37,319 bases of DNA, taken from positions 1-37,319 of the forward strand of contig CACGKR010000006.1 in assembly GCA_902573705.1 (NCBI GenBank), written 5' to 3'. This document shows, in pieces, positions 8,141-16,317 of the stretch. The notes beneath the pieces were generated by a model. That model was not told the DNA's origin. It was given only the letters and a program-made list of their open reading frames with translations, and did not search any database. The translations under genes and the position numbers were made by a program. How positions within the stretch are numbered: the first letter of the stretch is position 1; each line of letters opens with the position of its first letter. Source of the DNA: an uncultured Pelagibacteraceae bacterium. Its GTDB lineage: Bacteria > Pseudomonadota > Alphaproteobacteria > Pelagibacterales > Pelagibacteraceae.

Positions 8141-9385
8141 ATGACTGAAATTTGTTGCTCAAAAATAATGGCCATGATATTTTTTTTTGTGGACCAAAAT
8201 CAAAAAAATACAAAATTATCAGAAATAATAGATTTTGAAAAACTTGAACGAGTAAATAAGCCTATTGAGGGTGCAAATGGCCTTCCAAATGAATGTTATA
8301 TTAATGAGAATTATCTAAAATATGAGAGAGATAAAGTTTTTTTCAATAAGTGGACAGTGATTGGAGTTGGAAGCTCAATACCAAAAGTAGGTGATGCTAT
8401 ACCATACAATCTGCTCGGGATTCCTTTGATAATTTTAAGAGATAAAAATTTAGATATTCGTGTATTTCATAATGTTTGTAGTCATAGGGGCTATAAACTT
8501 TTAGATAAACCTTGTAACTTAAGAAACGTAATTAGATGTCCTTATCATTCTTGGTCATATGATTTTGAGGGGAATTTAGTAGCGACCCCTCATATCGGTG
8601 GTTTAAATGTTCATAATTCTGAAAAATTTAAAAAAAATAAAAGTAAATTAAAAAGTATTAAAACAAAAATTTGGATGGATATTATTTTCGTTAACATAAA
8701 TTCTAATGAAATCAAATTTGATGAATATATTAAACCATTAGAACAAAGATGGTCAAAATTTATAAATAAAGATGATCAAAAATTAATAACTCATTCAGAA
8801 GATTACGGATATTTTAATCTTGAGGTAAAAAGTAATTGGAAGTTTGCAATCGAAAATTATTGTGAAAGCTATCACTTACCAACTATACATCCAGAATTGA
8901 ACAAAGTGTCTAACATCAATGATCATTATCATATTCAGGGATTACCTAATAGGTTTGCAGGTCAAGGAAGTAAAAAATACAATCAACCAATCAAGGGTAA
9001 CAAAAAATTTAAAACTTTCCCTAATTGGAACAAAGATTGGTGTAAAAATTCTGAGTATGTAGCATTATTTCCTAATGTTATGATTGGTTTACATATTGAT
9101 CATTTTTATGTTTTTTGGTTAGAACCTCTTGCAATGAATAAAACAAAAGAACACATGCAAATGTATTATGTTGGAAATAACAGTGCAAATGGTGATGAAT
9201 TGAAAGAATTAAGAAAAGAAAATATAAGATTTTGGAAAGAAGTTATGTTTGAGGATATTAAGGCTATAGAAGGTATGCAAGAGGGAAGAAATTCTATAGT
9301 TTATGATGGTGGAAATTTTTCACCGGTAATGGACAGACCAACCCATCAATTTCATAAATGGGTTTCAAGTAGTTTAATGGAGTAA
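8141..9385 (+). CDS. Rieske non-heme iron oxygenase, alpha subunit type
   Basis: The protein has a Rieske [2Fe-2S] domain (CSHRGY ... CPYHSW, about residues 112-135, Cys-x-His then Cys-x2-His) followed by a catalytic domain with NYCESYHLPTIHPEL (~243-257), whose two histidines bind mononuclear iron. It is related to ring-hydroxylating oxygenases and to choline/glycine-betaine/carnitine monooxygenases. Given its methyl-group-oxidising neighbours a quaternary amine or methylated substrate is plausible, but the sequence does not decide this. No reductase partner is adjacent. The start is uncertain: the first 16 residues (MTEICCSKIMAMIFFF) look atypical, and later starts at 8168, 8174 or GTG 8189 would bring the N-terminus nearer to a usual one. 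It heads the long plus-strand operon. Confidence 0.88.
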   Translation: MTEICCSKIMAMIFFFVDQNQKNTKLSEIIDFEKLERVNKPIEGANGLPNECYINENYLKYERDKVFFNKWTVIGVGSSIPKVGDAIPYNLLGIPLIILRDKNLDIRVFHNVCSHRGYKLLDKPCNLRNVIRCPYHSWSYDFEGNLVATPHIGGLNVHNSEKFKKNKSKLKSIKTKIWMDIIFVNINSNEIKFDEYIKPLEQRWSKFINKDDQKLITHSEDYGYFNLEVKSNWKFAIENYCESYHLPTIHPELNKVSNINDHYHIQGLPNRFAGQGSKKYNQPIKGNKKFKTFPNWNKDWCKNSEYVALFPNVMIGLHIDHFYVFWLEPLAMNKTKEHMQMYYVGNNSANGDELKELRKENIRFWKEVMFEDIKAIEGMQEGRNSIVYDGGNFSPVMDRPTHQFHKWVSSSLME

Positions 9386-9392
9386 AATATAT

Positions 9393-10022
9393 ATGTCACA
9401 AAAAGATGTGGGAAATAAAGTTCCAATTTATAAACTTAAAACTACGGATGAGGTAATGAAATATTATGATGAGTGGGGGGAGAATAATAAATATGACAAA
9501 GACATGATTGAGTGGAACTATACTGGTCCTAAAGAAACTGTTAATATTTTTAAAAAGTATGTAAAGAATAAAGAGTCTCTAATATTTGATGCTGGATGTG
9601 GAACTGGATTAGTTGGTTTAGAATTAAAAAAGTTTGAATATAAAAATTTTCATGGTGCTGATCTTTCTCAAAAATTACTAGATATCGTTCCTAAAAATCT
9701 TTATCAAAGATTATTAAAAGTTGATTTAAATCAATCTATTGATATCAAAGACAATTTTTATGATGCGGTCATGTGTGTAGGAACTTTTACTTTTGGACAT
9801 GTGAAGCCCTCTGCATTGGAAGAATTTGTGAGAATAACAAAGAATAATGGATATATCTGTTTTACCATTAATGAAGGAATTTATGAAGATTATGGTTTTG
9901 ATAAAAAAATTAAAAGTTTAAAAAGAAATAACATATTGAAAGAAATTGAATTTTTTAAATCTGATTACATAGCTAGTAAAGATGTAAATGCATGGCTTGG
10001 GATATACAAAGTAAAAAAATAA
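9393..10022 (+). CDS. Class I SAM-dependent methyltransferase
   Basis: The 209-residue protein carries motif I LIFDAGCGTGLVGLEL (~63-78), the acidic ribose-binding position HGADLS (~89-94), and motif IV-like YDAVMCVGTFTFGHV. It resembles the small Williams-Beuren/METTL27-type methyltransferases of unknown acceptor. It follows the Rieske gene by 7 bases and precedes the P-loop kinase by 4, so it is in the same operon. The acceptor is not predictable; a small molecule made or used by the neighbouring enzymes is the natural guess. Confidence 0.8.
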   Translation: MSQKDVGNKVPIYKLKTTDEVMKYYDEWGENNKYDKDMIEWNYTGPKETVNIFKKYVKNKESLIFDAGCGTGLVGLELKKFEYKNFHGADLSQKLLDIVPKNLYQRLLKVDLNQSIDIKDNFYDAVMCVGTFTFGHVKPSALEEFVRITKNNGYICFTINEGIYEDYGFDKKIKSLKRNNILKEIEFFKSDYIASKDVNAWLGIYKVKK

Positions 10023-10026
10023 AGTT

Positions 10027-10434
10027 ATGAAAATAATCTTAATTATGGGATTACCTGGTTCTGGTAAAACAACTCTTGCAAATGAGTTAGGCCCAATGTT
10101 GAATGCAGAAAGACTTAATGCTGATGAAGTAAGAACAAAAGCAAATGATTGGGATTTCTCGGAGGAGGGAAGAAAAAGACAAGCAAATAGAATGGCAGAT
10201 TTAGCAATAAAACTAAAAAGTAAAGGCAATTATGTTGTTGCAGATTTTATTTGTCCAACTCCGGAAGCAAGAAGTATATTTCCAGCAGATTATATTATTT
10301 GGGTAGATACAATTAAAGAAGGAAGATTTGATGATACTAATAAGATGTTTGTTAAGCCTAATAAGTTTGACTTTCATGTTACAACACAAGATGCTAAAAA
10401 TTGGGCACCAAAAATATATAAGGAAATAAAATAA
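10027..10434 (+). CDS. CysC-like P-loop kinase (adenylylsulfate-kinase-related)
   Basis: The Walker A motif GLPGSGKT occupies residues 8-15, followed by LNADEVR (~35-41), FSEEGRKRQANRMADLA (~48-64) and VVADFICPTPEAR (~74-86). These correspond to the substrate-binding and arginine-containing loops of APS kinase. At 135 residues it is much shorter than CysC (~200). Its last base is the first base of the downstream nucleotidyltransferase start codon (TAATG), indicating a coupled pair. SAR11 bacteria are reported to lack assimilatory sulfate reduction, so an APS kinase role is doubtful. Phosphorylation of an alcohol or sugar intermediate, then nucleotidyl activation by the partner, is an alternative inference. 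Confidence 0.75.
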   Translation: MKIILIMGLPGSGKTTLANELGPMLNAERLNADEVRTKANDWDFSEEGRKRQANRMADLAIKLKSKGNYVVADFICPTPEARSIFPADYIIWVDTIKEGRFDDTNKMFVKPNKFDFHVTTQDAKNWAPKIYKEIK

Positions 10435-10808
10435 TGGCTTACGAATGGGACAATAAAAAACCTACAGCCCAAATGCTTGGAAGATGGCAACCATTTCACG
10501 ACGGCCACTATACGTTATTTAAAGAGATAATAAAAAAGACTGGTCAAGTTTGTATTCAGATTAGAGATGTTCAGGGAGTGGATGATAACCCATTTGATTT
10601 TGAGACTGTAAAAAAGAATATAGAGGATAGATTGAATCCAGAATTTAAAGGACGATTTAAAATTATGATGGTGCCTAACATTACAAATATTTGCTATGGT
10701 AGAGGAGTAGGCTACAAAATTGAGGAAATCGAACTGTCAAAAGAAATCCAGGAAATCTCAGCTACCAAAATAAGAGCAAAGATGAGAGAAGAAGGTAAGC
10801 TTAAATAA
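10434..10808 (+). CDS. HxGH nucleotidyltransferase (cytidylyl/adenylyltransferase superfamily)
   Basis: The 124-residue protein has GRWQPFHDGH at 16-25, giving the HDGH nucleotide-binding motif of the superfamily, and ISATKIR at 108-114, the matching C-terminal signature. It is close in pattern to NMN-adenylyltransferase and glycerol-phosphate cytidylyltransferase domains. NPFDFETVKKNIEDRL (~58-73) and VPNITNICYGRGVGY (~81-95) look specific to a subgroup I cannot assign. It is coupled to the preceding kinase, and the enoyl-CoA hydratase homologue follows 6 bases later. The products are probably a phosphorylated substrate and its NDP- or NMP-activated form, but the substrate is unknown. Confidence 0.75.
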   Translation: MAYEWDNKKPTAQMLGRWQPFHDGHYTLFKEIIKKTGQVCIQIRDVQGVDDNPFDFETVKKNIEDRLNPEFKGRFKIMMVPNITNICYGRGVGYKIEEIELSKEIQEISATKIRAKMREEGKLK

Positions 10809-10814
10809 TTCTCA

Positions 10815-11585
10815 ATGAACATCAAAGTTATAAATCAAAAAAATATTTCTAGGGTTATTATAAATGAACCTAAAACTTACAATTCTTTATCTTTTAAAAA
10901 TTTAAATGACTTAATTAAAGTTTTTAAAAAATTAGATGATAATAAAAAAATCAAAGTAATTATTCTTGAAGGAGCAGGAAAAGGATTTAGTGCTGGTCAC
11001 AACTTAAAAGAAGTAAAAGGTTTAAAAAAAAAAGAAAAATATCAAAAATTATTTGATCTTTGTTCAAAATTAATGCTTCAAATAGTTGAAGGAAGAAAAC
11101 CAGTAATTGCTAAAGTGCATGGAGCAGCTTACGCTGCCGGATGTCAGTTAGCTGCAAGTTGTGATTTAGCTTATAGCACAAAAGATGCTTTATTTGCGAC
11201 ACCAGGTGTCAACATAGGTTTATTTTGTAGCACACCAATGGTTGCAGTTAGTAGAAAAATAAATAGAAAACCAATGATGAAGATGCTGTTAACTGGTGAA
11301 CCAATTAAAGCAAATTATGCTAAAGAAATTGGTTTGATCAATGATTGTTTCAATAAGTCAAAATTAAATAGTGAAGTTTTAAAAATTGCTAAAAAAATTG
11401 CATCTAAATCAAATCTTACAATCAAAATCGGTAAGCAAACTTTTTATAAGCAATTAGAAATGCCATTAAGAAAAGCTTACGCATATACGAGTAAAATGAT
11501 GACAATTAACATGATGGCAATGGATGCACAAGAAGGAATTTCAGCATTTCTTGAGAAAAGAAAACCTATTTGGAAAAATAAATGA
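10815..11585 (+). CDS. Enoyl-CoA hydratase/isomerase family protein (ECHDC3-like)
   Basis: Crotonase fold with the oxyanion-hole segments GKGFSAGHNLKEV (~55-67) and HGAAYAAGCQLAASCDLAYST (~102-122, split here only by description). The region FATPGVNIGLFCSTP (~127-141) matches the ECHDC3-type branch. In that branch the two catalytic glutamates of classical hydratases are not at their usual positions, so simple enoyl-CoA hydration is unlikely. The 256-residue length is normal. The start of the next small gene overlaps its stop (ATGA), continuing the operon. The CoA-thioester substrate is unknown. Confidence 0.85.
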   Translation: MNIKVINQKNISRVIINEPKTYNSLSFKNLNDLIKVFKKLDDNKKIKVIILEGAGKGFSAGHNLKEVKGLKKKEKYQKLFDLCSKLMLQIVEGRKPVIAKVHGAAYAAGCQLAASCDLAYSTKDALFATPGVNIGLFCSTPMVAVSRKINRKPMMKMLLTGEPIKANYAKEIGLINDCFNKSKLNSEVLKIAKKIASKSNLTIKIGKQTFYKQLEMPLRKAYAYTSKMMTINMMAMDAQEGISAFLEKRKPIWKNK

Positions 11586-11773
11586 CAATTAAAAATGTTT
11601 TAATTGTTATATTTATAATGGCAGGATTATATATAGTTTTAGGCTTTAGAGATCATAATTTTAAAAGAGCTATTGATGCTTGCGTAGCTGGAAGTCAACA
11701 ATTAAATCAACCTATGACTAAAGATGAAGCTAAAAAATTTTGTGAAGATCAAATTAAAAAAAATAAAAATTAA
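11582..11773 (+). CDS. Small N-terminally anchored protein (63 aa)
   Basis: The ATG overlaps the stop of the hydratase gene by 4 bases (ATGA). The product has a single hydrophobic span at residues ~5-21 and a soluble tail with two cysteines (C33 and C54) that could form a disulfide if the tail is periplasmic. I do not recognise the family. Its place inside a tight operon supports translation. It may be an anchor or assembly factor. Confidence 0.6.
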   Translation: MTIKNVLIVIFIMAGLYIVLGFRDHNFKRAIDACVAGSQQLNQPMTKDEAKKFCEDQIKKNKN

Positions 11774-11779
11774 GTAATA

Positions 11780-12247
11780 ATGACTGATGAACAAATAAAA
11801 GAAATTCTTAAAAACTCTAGAACAATTGCAATGGTTGGAGTGAGCTCTGAAAAAAAAGGAGAAGATCCAAAAAATTTAAAAAGAAAACCTGCCAATATTG
11901 TTATGAAATATATGCAGGATTTTGGTTATAAAGTAATACCTATCAATCCTTTTGCTAAAGGAGAATTAATTAATGGAGAAACTGTAGTTGAAAGTTTAGA
12001 TAAAATTTCTGAAAAAATAGATATTGTCGATATATTTAGACCATCAGAAGAAACACCTAAGTTTGCAAAAGAAGCTATCAAAATCGGGGCTAAAACCTTA
12101 TGGCTACAGTACGGTATTAAGCATGAAGAAACTAAAAAAATTTCTGAAGACGGCAGTATAAAATACATAGAAAATAAATGTATTAAACAGGAGTATCAAA
12201 AACTATTTCTAAAATCTAATCCAGTGTTCCCAGTAATTAAGAATTAG
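11780..12247 (+). CDS. CoA-binding (YccU-type) Rossmann-fold protein
   Basis: The 155-residue protein has the CoA_binding-domain pattern: RTIAMVGVSSEKKG (~14-27), KRKPANIVMKYMQDFGYKVIPINP (two segments, ~35-58), VDIVDIFRPSEETP and TLWLQYGIKHEE. It is a stand-alone domain like the N-terminal part of succinyl-CoA synthetase alpha, with no known catalytic role in most bacteria. Its TAG stop shares a base with the GTG start of the msrA gene. A role as a CoA-dependent redox or acyl sensor is only inference. Confidence 0.85.
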   Translation: MTDEQIKEILKNSRTIAMVGVSSEKKGEDPKNLKRKPANIVMKYMQDFGYKVIPINPFAKGELINGETVVESLDKISEKIDIVDIFRPSEETPKFAKEAIKIGAKTLWLQYGIKHEETKKISEDGSIKYIENKCIKQEYQKLFLKSNPVFPVIKN

Positions 12248-12816
12248 TGAAAAAAATTTTATTTTTTATTTTTTTATTTCAAACATCTTTATTTGCTCAA
12301 GATTTAGAAAAAGCATATTTTGCTGGAGGGTGTTTTTGGTGCATGGAAGAATCATTTGAAAAAGTAGATGGTGTTATAGGTGTGATCTCAGGTTACTCAG
12401 GTGGCAGAACTAAAAATCCAACATATAAAGAAGTTACTTATGGAGATACTGGACATATTGAAACTATAGAAGTTAAATATGATCCTAAAAAAACAAATTT
12501 TAAAAAACTTTTAGATATTTTCTGGGTCAATATTGATCCATTTGATGTCGCAGGTCAATTTTGTGATAAAGGATATAGTTACAGATCAGCTATATTTTAT
12601 AATTCACAAAAAGAAAAAAAAATAATTGAAAAATCAATTAATGAAATTGAAAAAGGTTTAGAAAAAGACGTTGTGACATTTGTTAAGAAGTTTGATAAAT
12701 TTTATATAGCAGAGTCTTTTCATCAAGACTATTATAAAGAAAAATTTTTAAATTACTTAATATATAAAAAAAATTGTGGAAGAGTTGAAACTTTAAACAA
12801 AATTTGGAATAAATGA
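12247..12816 (+). CDS. msrA: Peptide-methionine (S)-S-oxide reductase MsrA, exported form
   Basis: The enzyme reduces methionine-S-sulfoxide in oxidised proteins. It begins at GTG 12247, overlapping the previous stop. Residues 1-17 form a signal peptide (MKKILFFIFLFQTSLFA), so it acts in the periplasm. The catalytic motif GGCFWCME (27-34) contains Cys29 as nucleophile; GYSGG and HQDYY are also present, and a cysteine in KKNCGRVE near the C-terminus is a candidate resolving cysteine. Total length 189 is typical. A periplasmic reductase needs an electron donor, and the exported thioredoxin-like protein at 28312 is one candidate elsewhere in the window. Confidence 0.93.
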   Translation: MKKILFFIFLFQTSLFAQDLEKAYFAGGCFWCMEESFEKVDGVIGVISGYSGGRTKNPTYKEVTYGDTGHIETIEVKYDPKKTNFKKLLDIFWVNIDPFDVAGQFCDKGYSYRSAIFYNSQKEKKIIEKSINEIEKGLEKDVVTFVKKFDKFYIAESFHQDYYKEKFLNYLIYKKNCGRVETLNKIWNK

Positions 12817-13382
12817 AAAAAATATTTTTAATATATGGTCATTACGATGATAATTCATTCAATGCAGCTATAAGAGACACTTTTATAAGTACAGTAAAAG
12901 AAAAAGGTCATTTAGTAGATGTAATTGATCTTTATAAGGAAAAATTTAACCCAGTCTTTGCAGGCGAAAAACCTGACGACGTAGTATTAGATCATAGAAG
13001 AAGAATAGATTTTTCAGATACAATTGTTTTAATTGCACCAATTTGGAATTTTAGAATGCCTGCAATAGTAGAGGGGTGGATAGATAAAGTTTTGGCGCCA
13101 CCATGGGCATTTAGATTTAAACAATTATGGGGTAATTATGGATATCCAATTGGAAATCTTAGAGATAAAAAAGCAATAATTTTTTGTACTTACGGCTCGC
13201 CAAGATTAGCAATAACAACATTTTTTTTAAATTTACCAATTAGAAGACTAAAAAGAGGAGTTTTTCATATGTGCGGCATTTATAATATCAATTACAGAAG
13301 ATATTTTGCTGTACCATTTGTAAGTGATAAAAAAAGAGAAGAATTTCTTAAAGATGTCAAGAAAACTGCACTTAACGTTTAG
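12813..13382 (+). CDS. Flavodoxin-fold NAD(P)H:quinone oxidoreductase-like protein
   Basis: The 189-residue protein resembles the NQO1/KefF/MdaB family: an N-terminal strand and FMN/FAD-binding loop (FLIYGHYDDNSFNAAI), then VLIAPIWNFRMPAIVEGWIDKV (~72-93, described here in two parts) with the PxWNFxxPA signature, and a tail matching the family. It would transfer two electrons from NAD(P)H to a quinone or similar acceptor. It overlaps msrA by 4 bases (ATGA). Its own end overlaps the exported DUF4864 gene by 29 bases. The acceptor is unknown. Confidence 0.85.
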   Translation: MKKIFLIYGHYDDNSFNAAIRDTFISTVKEKGHLVDVIDLYKEKFNPVFAGEKPDDVVLDHRRRIDFSDTIVLIAPIWNFRMPAIVEGWIDKVLAPPWAFRFKQLWGNYGYPIGNLRDKKAIIFCTYGSPRLAITTFFLNLPIRRLKRGVFHMCGIYNINYRRYFAVPFVSDKKREEFLKDVKKTALNV

Positions 13383-13827
13383 TCTAATCATAATTTTTTT
13401 ATTAAATTCAATTTCGTTAAAAGCAGAGATACAAATTCCAAAAAATTCAATTTTACCAGTTGAAGTTATAAAAATTCAGTTAACTGGACTTATGAACAAT
13501 GATAAAAAATTTAAAGATAGTGGAATCGAACAAACTTGGAATTTTGCGCACCCTAGTAATAAAAAATATACTGGCCCATTACCCCATTTCAAAATGATGA
13601 TTAAAGGTAAATCTTACCAAATGCTTATAAATCATTTAAGTCATACAATAACTGAGATTGGACGTAGTGACAAATGGGCTCAATTTGAGGTTATAATTTT
13701 GGACAAAGAAAAAATTTATCATAAATTTAACTGGCAGGTAGAAAAATATACTGAGGAAGGGCCTTTAAAAGATTGTTGGCTGACCACAATGGTCTCAAGT
13801 CCTATTCCATTAGGAAGTTCAATTTGA
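13354..13827 (+). CDS. Exported DUF4864 family protein
   Basis: I place the start at ATG 13354 (MSRKLHLTFSL) because it begins directly with a signal peptide ending near SLKA (residue ~24); an upstream ATG at 13324 would add a charged leader before it. The mature part has QTWNFAHPSNKKYTGPLPHF, the pattern of DUF4864 (a probable NTF2-like fold). The role is unknown. It is the last gene of the run that starts with the Rieske oxygenase, and overlaps the previous gene by 29 bases. A 56-base gap follows before the dehydrogenase gene, whose RBS-like TAGGAA is at 13871-13876. Confidence 0.75.
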   Translation: MSRKLHLTFSLIIIFLLNSISLKAEIQIPKNSILPVEVIKIQLTGLMNNDKKFKDSGIEQTWNFAHPSNKKYTGPLPHFKMMIKGKSYQMLINHLSHTITEIGRSDKWAQFEVIILDKEKIYHKFNWQVEKYTEEGPLKDCWLTTMVSSPIPLGSSI

Positions 13828-13883
13828 TTATTTACAATACAATTTTGTTTCGTAATGAATAAAAATTTAGTAGGAATCGACTA

Positions 13884-16317
13884 ATGAAAACTAAAACAAA
13901 AGTAGTTGTTGTTGGTGGGGGGGGTAGTAGGTGTTAGTGCTCTTTATCACCTAGCAAAAAAAGGTTGGTCAGATGTAGTTTTAATTGAAAGAAAAGAACT
14001 TACTTCAGGATCTACTTGGCATGCTGCTGGATTATTACCTCTTTTTAATATGAGTTATTCGGTTGGACAACTTCACAAATATGCAGTTGATCTTTATAAA
14101 AAATTAGAGGAAGAGACAGGAAAAAATGTTGGTTTTAGTGTTGTATCAAATATTCGATTAGCTAGCACCAAAGATAGAATGGATGAATATCATCAATATG
14201 CAGGTGTGGCCAAGACGATTGGAGTAGATGTAAAATTTTTAACTCCACAACAGGTAAAAGAAATTTGGCCCTTGTGTCATACGGATGATTTAGTTGGAGC
14301 AATACAGCATCCAGAAGATGGTTATATTCAACCAGCAGACTTAACTCAAGCACTTGCTACTGGAGCAAGAAATAAAGGAGCAGAAATTTATAGAAACACA
14401 ACAGTTCTTTCAATGAAGCAAACTAAGGATGGATGGATAGTTGAAACAGATAAAGGTTCGATAGAATGTGAGCACGTAATTTCTTGTTCAGGAAATTTTG
14501 CAAGACAAACAGGAGAGATGGTTGGCTTAGATATTCCAGTGATACCTGTTGAACATCAATATATTGTAACTGAGCCACATCCAGAAATTCAAAAAAGAAA
14601 AAGGGAAGGACTTCCAGAAATGGGAGTATTAAGGGATAGTGATAGCAGATGGTATATGAGAGAAGAAGCTGGTGGATTAATACTTGGACCTTATGAAGAT
14701 GGAGCACCTGCCTGTTATGTTGAAGGTCCATCGAAAAATTCAGAATATGAATTGTTTCAAGAAGACTTAGATAGGCTTGCGCCACATATAGAAGGTGCAA
14801 TACATCGTGTGCCTGCTTTTGGAGAAGTGGGTGTAAAAAAAGTTTACAATGGTGCTATTTGCTATACTCCAGATGGTAACCCGATAGTAGGTCCAGCATG
14901 GGGTTTAAAGAACTTTTGGATTAATGAAGGACATAGTTTTGGAATAACAGCAGCAGGCGGAGCAGGCTGGCAATTAGCAGAATGGATTGTAGATGGAGAA
15001 CCAACAATAGATATGTTAGGTGTTGAACCAAGACGTTATGGAAATTACGCAACAAAATCTTATTTAAAAACAAAAAATGAGGAAGCATATAGCCATGTCT
15101 TTATAGTCCATTATCCGGATGAAGAAAGACCTGCTGCAAGACCTTTAAGAACATCTCCATGTTATGAGAGAATGAAAAATTTAGGAGCTGTATTTGGACA
15201 AAAATTTGGTTGGGAAAGACCTAATTTTTTTGCAACTGATGGAATGGAACAAAGAGATGATTGGTCCTTTAGAAGGTCGAAGTGGTTCGATGCAATTAAA
15301 AAAGAATGTGAAAATGTCAAAAAAAACGTTGGTATTTTAGATATGACAGCATTTGCAAAATGTCGAATTAAAGGTCCGAAAGCTGAAGAATTTTTAGATT
15401 ATTTAGTTGCCAATAAACTTCCTAAAAAAATTGGTAGGATTAATTTATGTCATGCGCTTAATACAAAAGGTGGAGTCCACTCAGAATTTACAATTATGAA
15501 GGAGGCAGAAAATAGTTATTATCTAGTTTCAGCTGGAGCAAATTTGAGATTAGACCATGACTGGATACAAAAATGGATGCCTACTGATGGCTCAGTAATA
15601 TTTGAAGATCTTACAAATAGCACTGGAGTTCTTGTTGTTGCTGGTCCTAAAGCAAGACAACTAATGCAAAAAGTTTCAACAGATGATTTTTCAAATGAAA
15701 ATTTTAAGTGGTTAACTGCTAAAAATGTTAATGTGGGTTATGCACCTGTAAATGCAATGAGAGTGAACTTTGTTGGTGAACTTGGATGGGAATTACATCA
15801 TCCTATTGAATATCAGAATCATATCTTTGACAAGCTTATGGAAGCAGGAAAAGAATTTGGAATTAAACCTTTTGGAATTAGAGCTATGAATAGCTTGAGA
15901 GTAGAAAAATCTTATAAACTTGTTGGAACCGAATTATCTATTGAATATTCACCATATGAGTCAGGTCTTGATAGATTTGTTCACCCTAACAAAGGAAACT
16001 TTATTGGACTTGAAGCATTAAATAAATGGAGAGAAAAAGGCTTTGATAACAAGCTAGTAACTCTAGAGGTTCACAACACCACAGATTCAGATGTATTAGG
16101 TAATAATCCAATTTACAAAGACGATAAAGTAGTTGGAAGAGCTACAGGAGGCGAGTATGGATTTAGATTAGATAAATCTATAGCATTAGCAATGGTTAAA
16201 CCAGATTTAGCAAATGTAGGAGAAAAACTTAAAGTTGATATACTTGGAAAAATGTATGAGGCTACAATTCTTGAAGAGAGTCCTTATGATACTGAAAATA
16301 AATTATTGAGAGCTTAA
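13884..16317 (+). CDS. Dimethylglycine/sarcosine dehydrogenase family flavoprotein, apparent +1 frameshift in a G8 run
   Basis: The enzyme oxidatively removes methyl groups from dimethylglycine or sarcosine and passes formaldehyde units to THF. The true start is probably ATG 13884 ([13 protein letters not shown]). This frame hits a stop soon after a run of eight G at 13917-13924, and removing one G restores [13 protein letters not shown] and an 810-residue protein of normal length. The rest is intact: an N-terminal FAD domain, GSTWHAAGL (covalent-FAD histidine motif of the family), then a C-terminal GcvT-type folate domain from about residue 470, with [18 protein letters not shown] motifs. 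It overlaps etfB by one base, so electrons go to ETF. Either a sequencing error or a real slippage site explains the frameshift. DMG versus sarcosine preference is not decidable. Confidence 0.88.

Noticed and set aside
9475..9481. Run of seven G in the methyltransferase gene, possible second frameshift
   Set aside because: The frame reads straight through as DEWGEN and the protein is full-length on both sides, so no disruption is seen.
13324..13353. Upstream ATG for the DUF4864 gene
   Set aside because: It would put a charged leader in front of a clean signal peptide and lengthen the overlap with the preceding gene; ATG 13354 is better.
14162..14800. Antisense open frames inside the dehydrogenase gene and similar overlapping frames elsewhere
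   Set aside because: They are opposite-strand shadows of strongly conserved coding sequences, with no recognisable domains or start signals.
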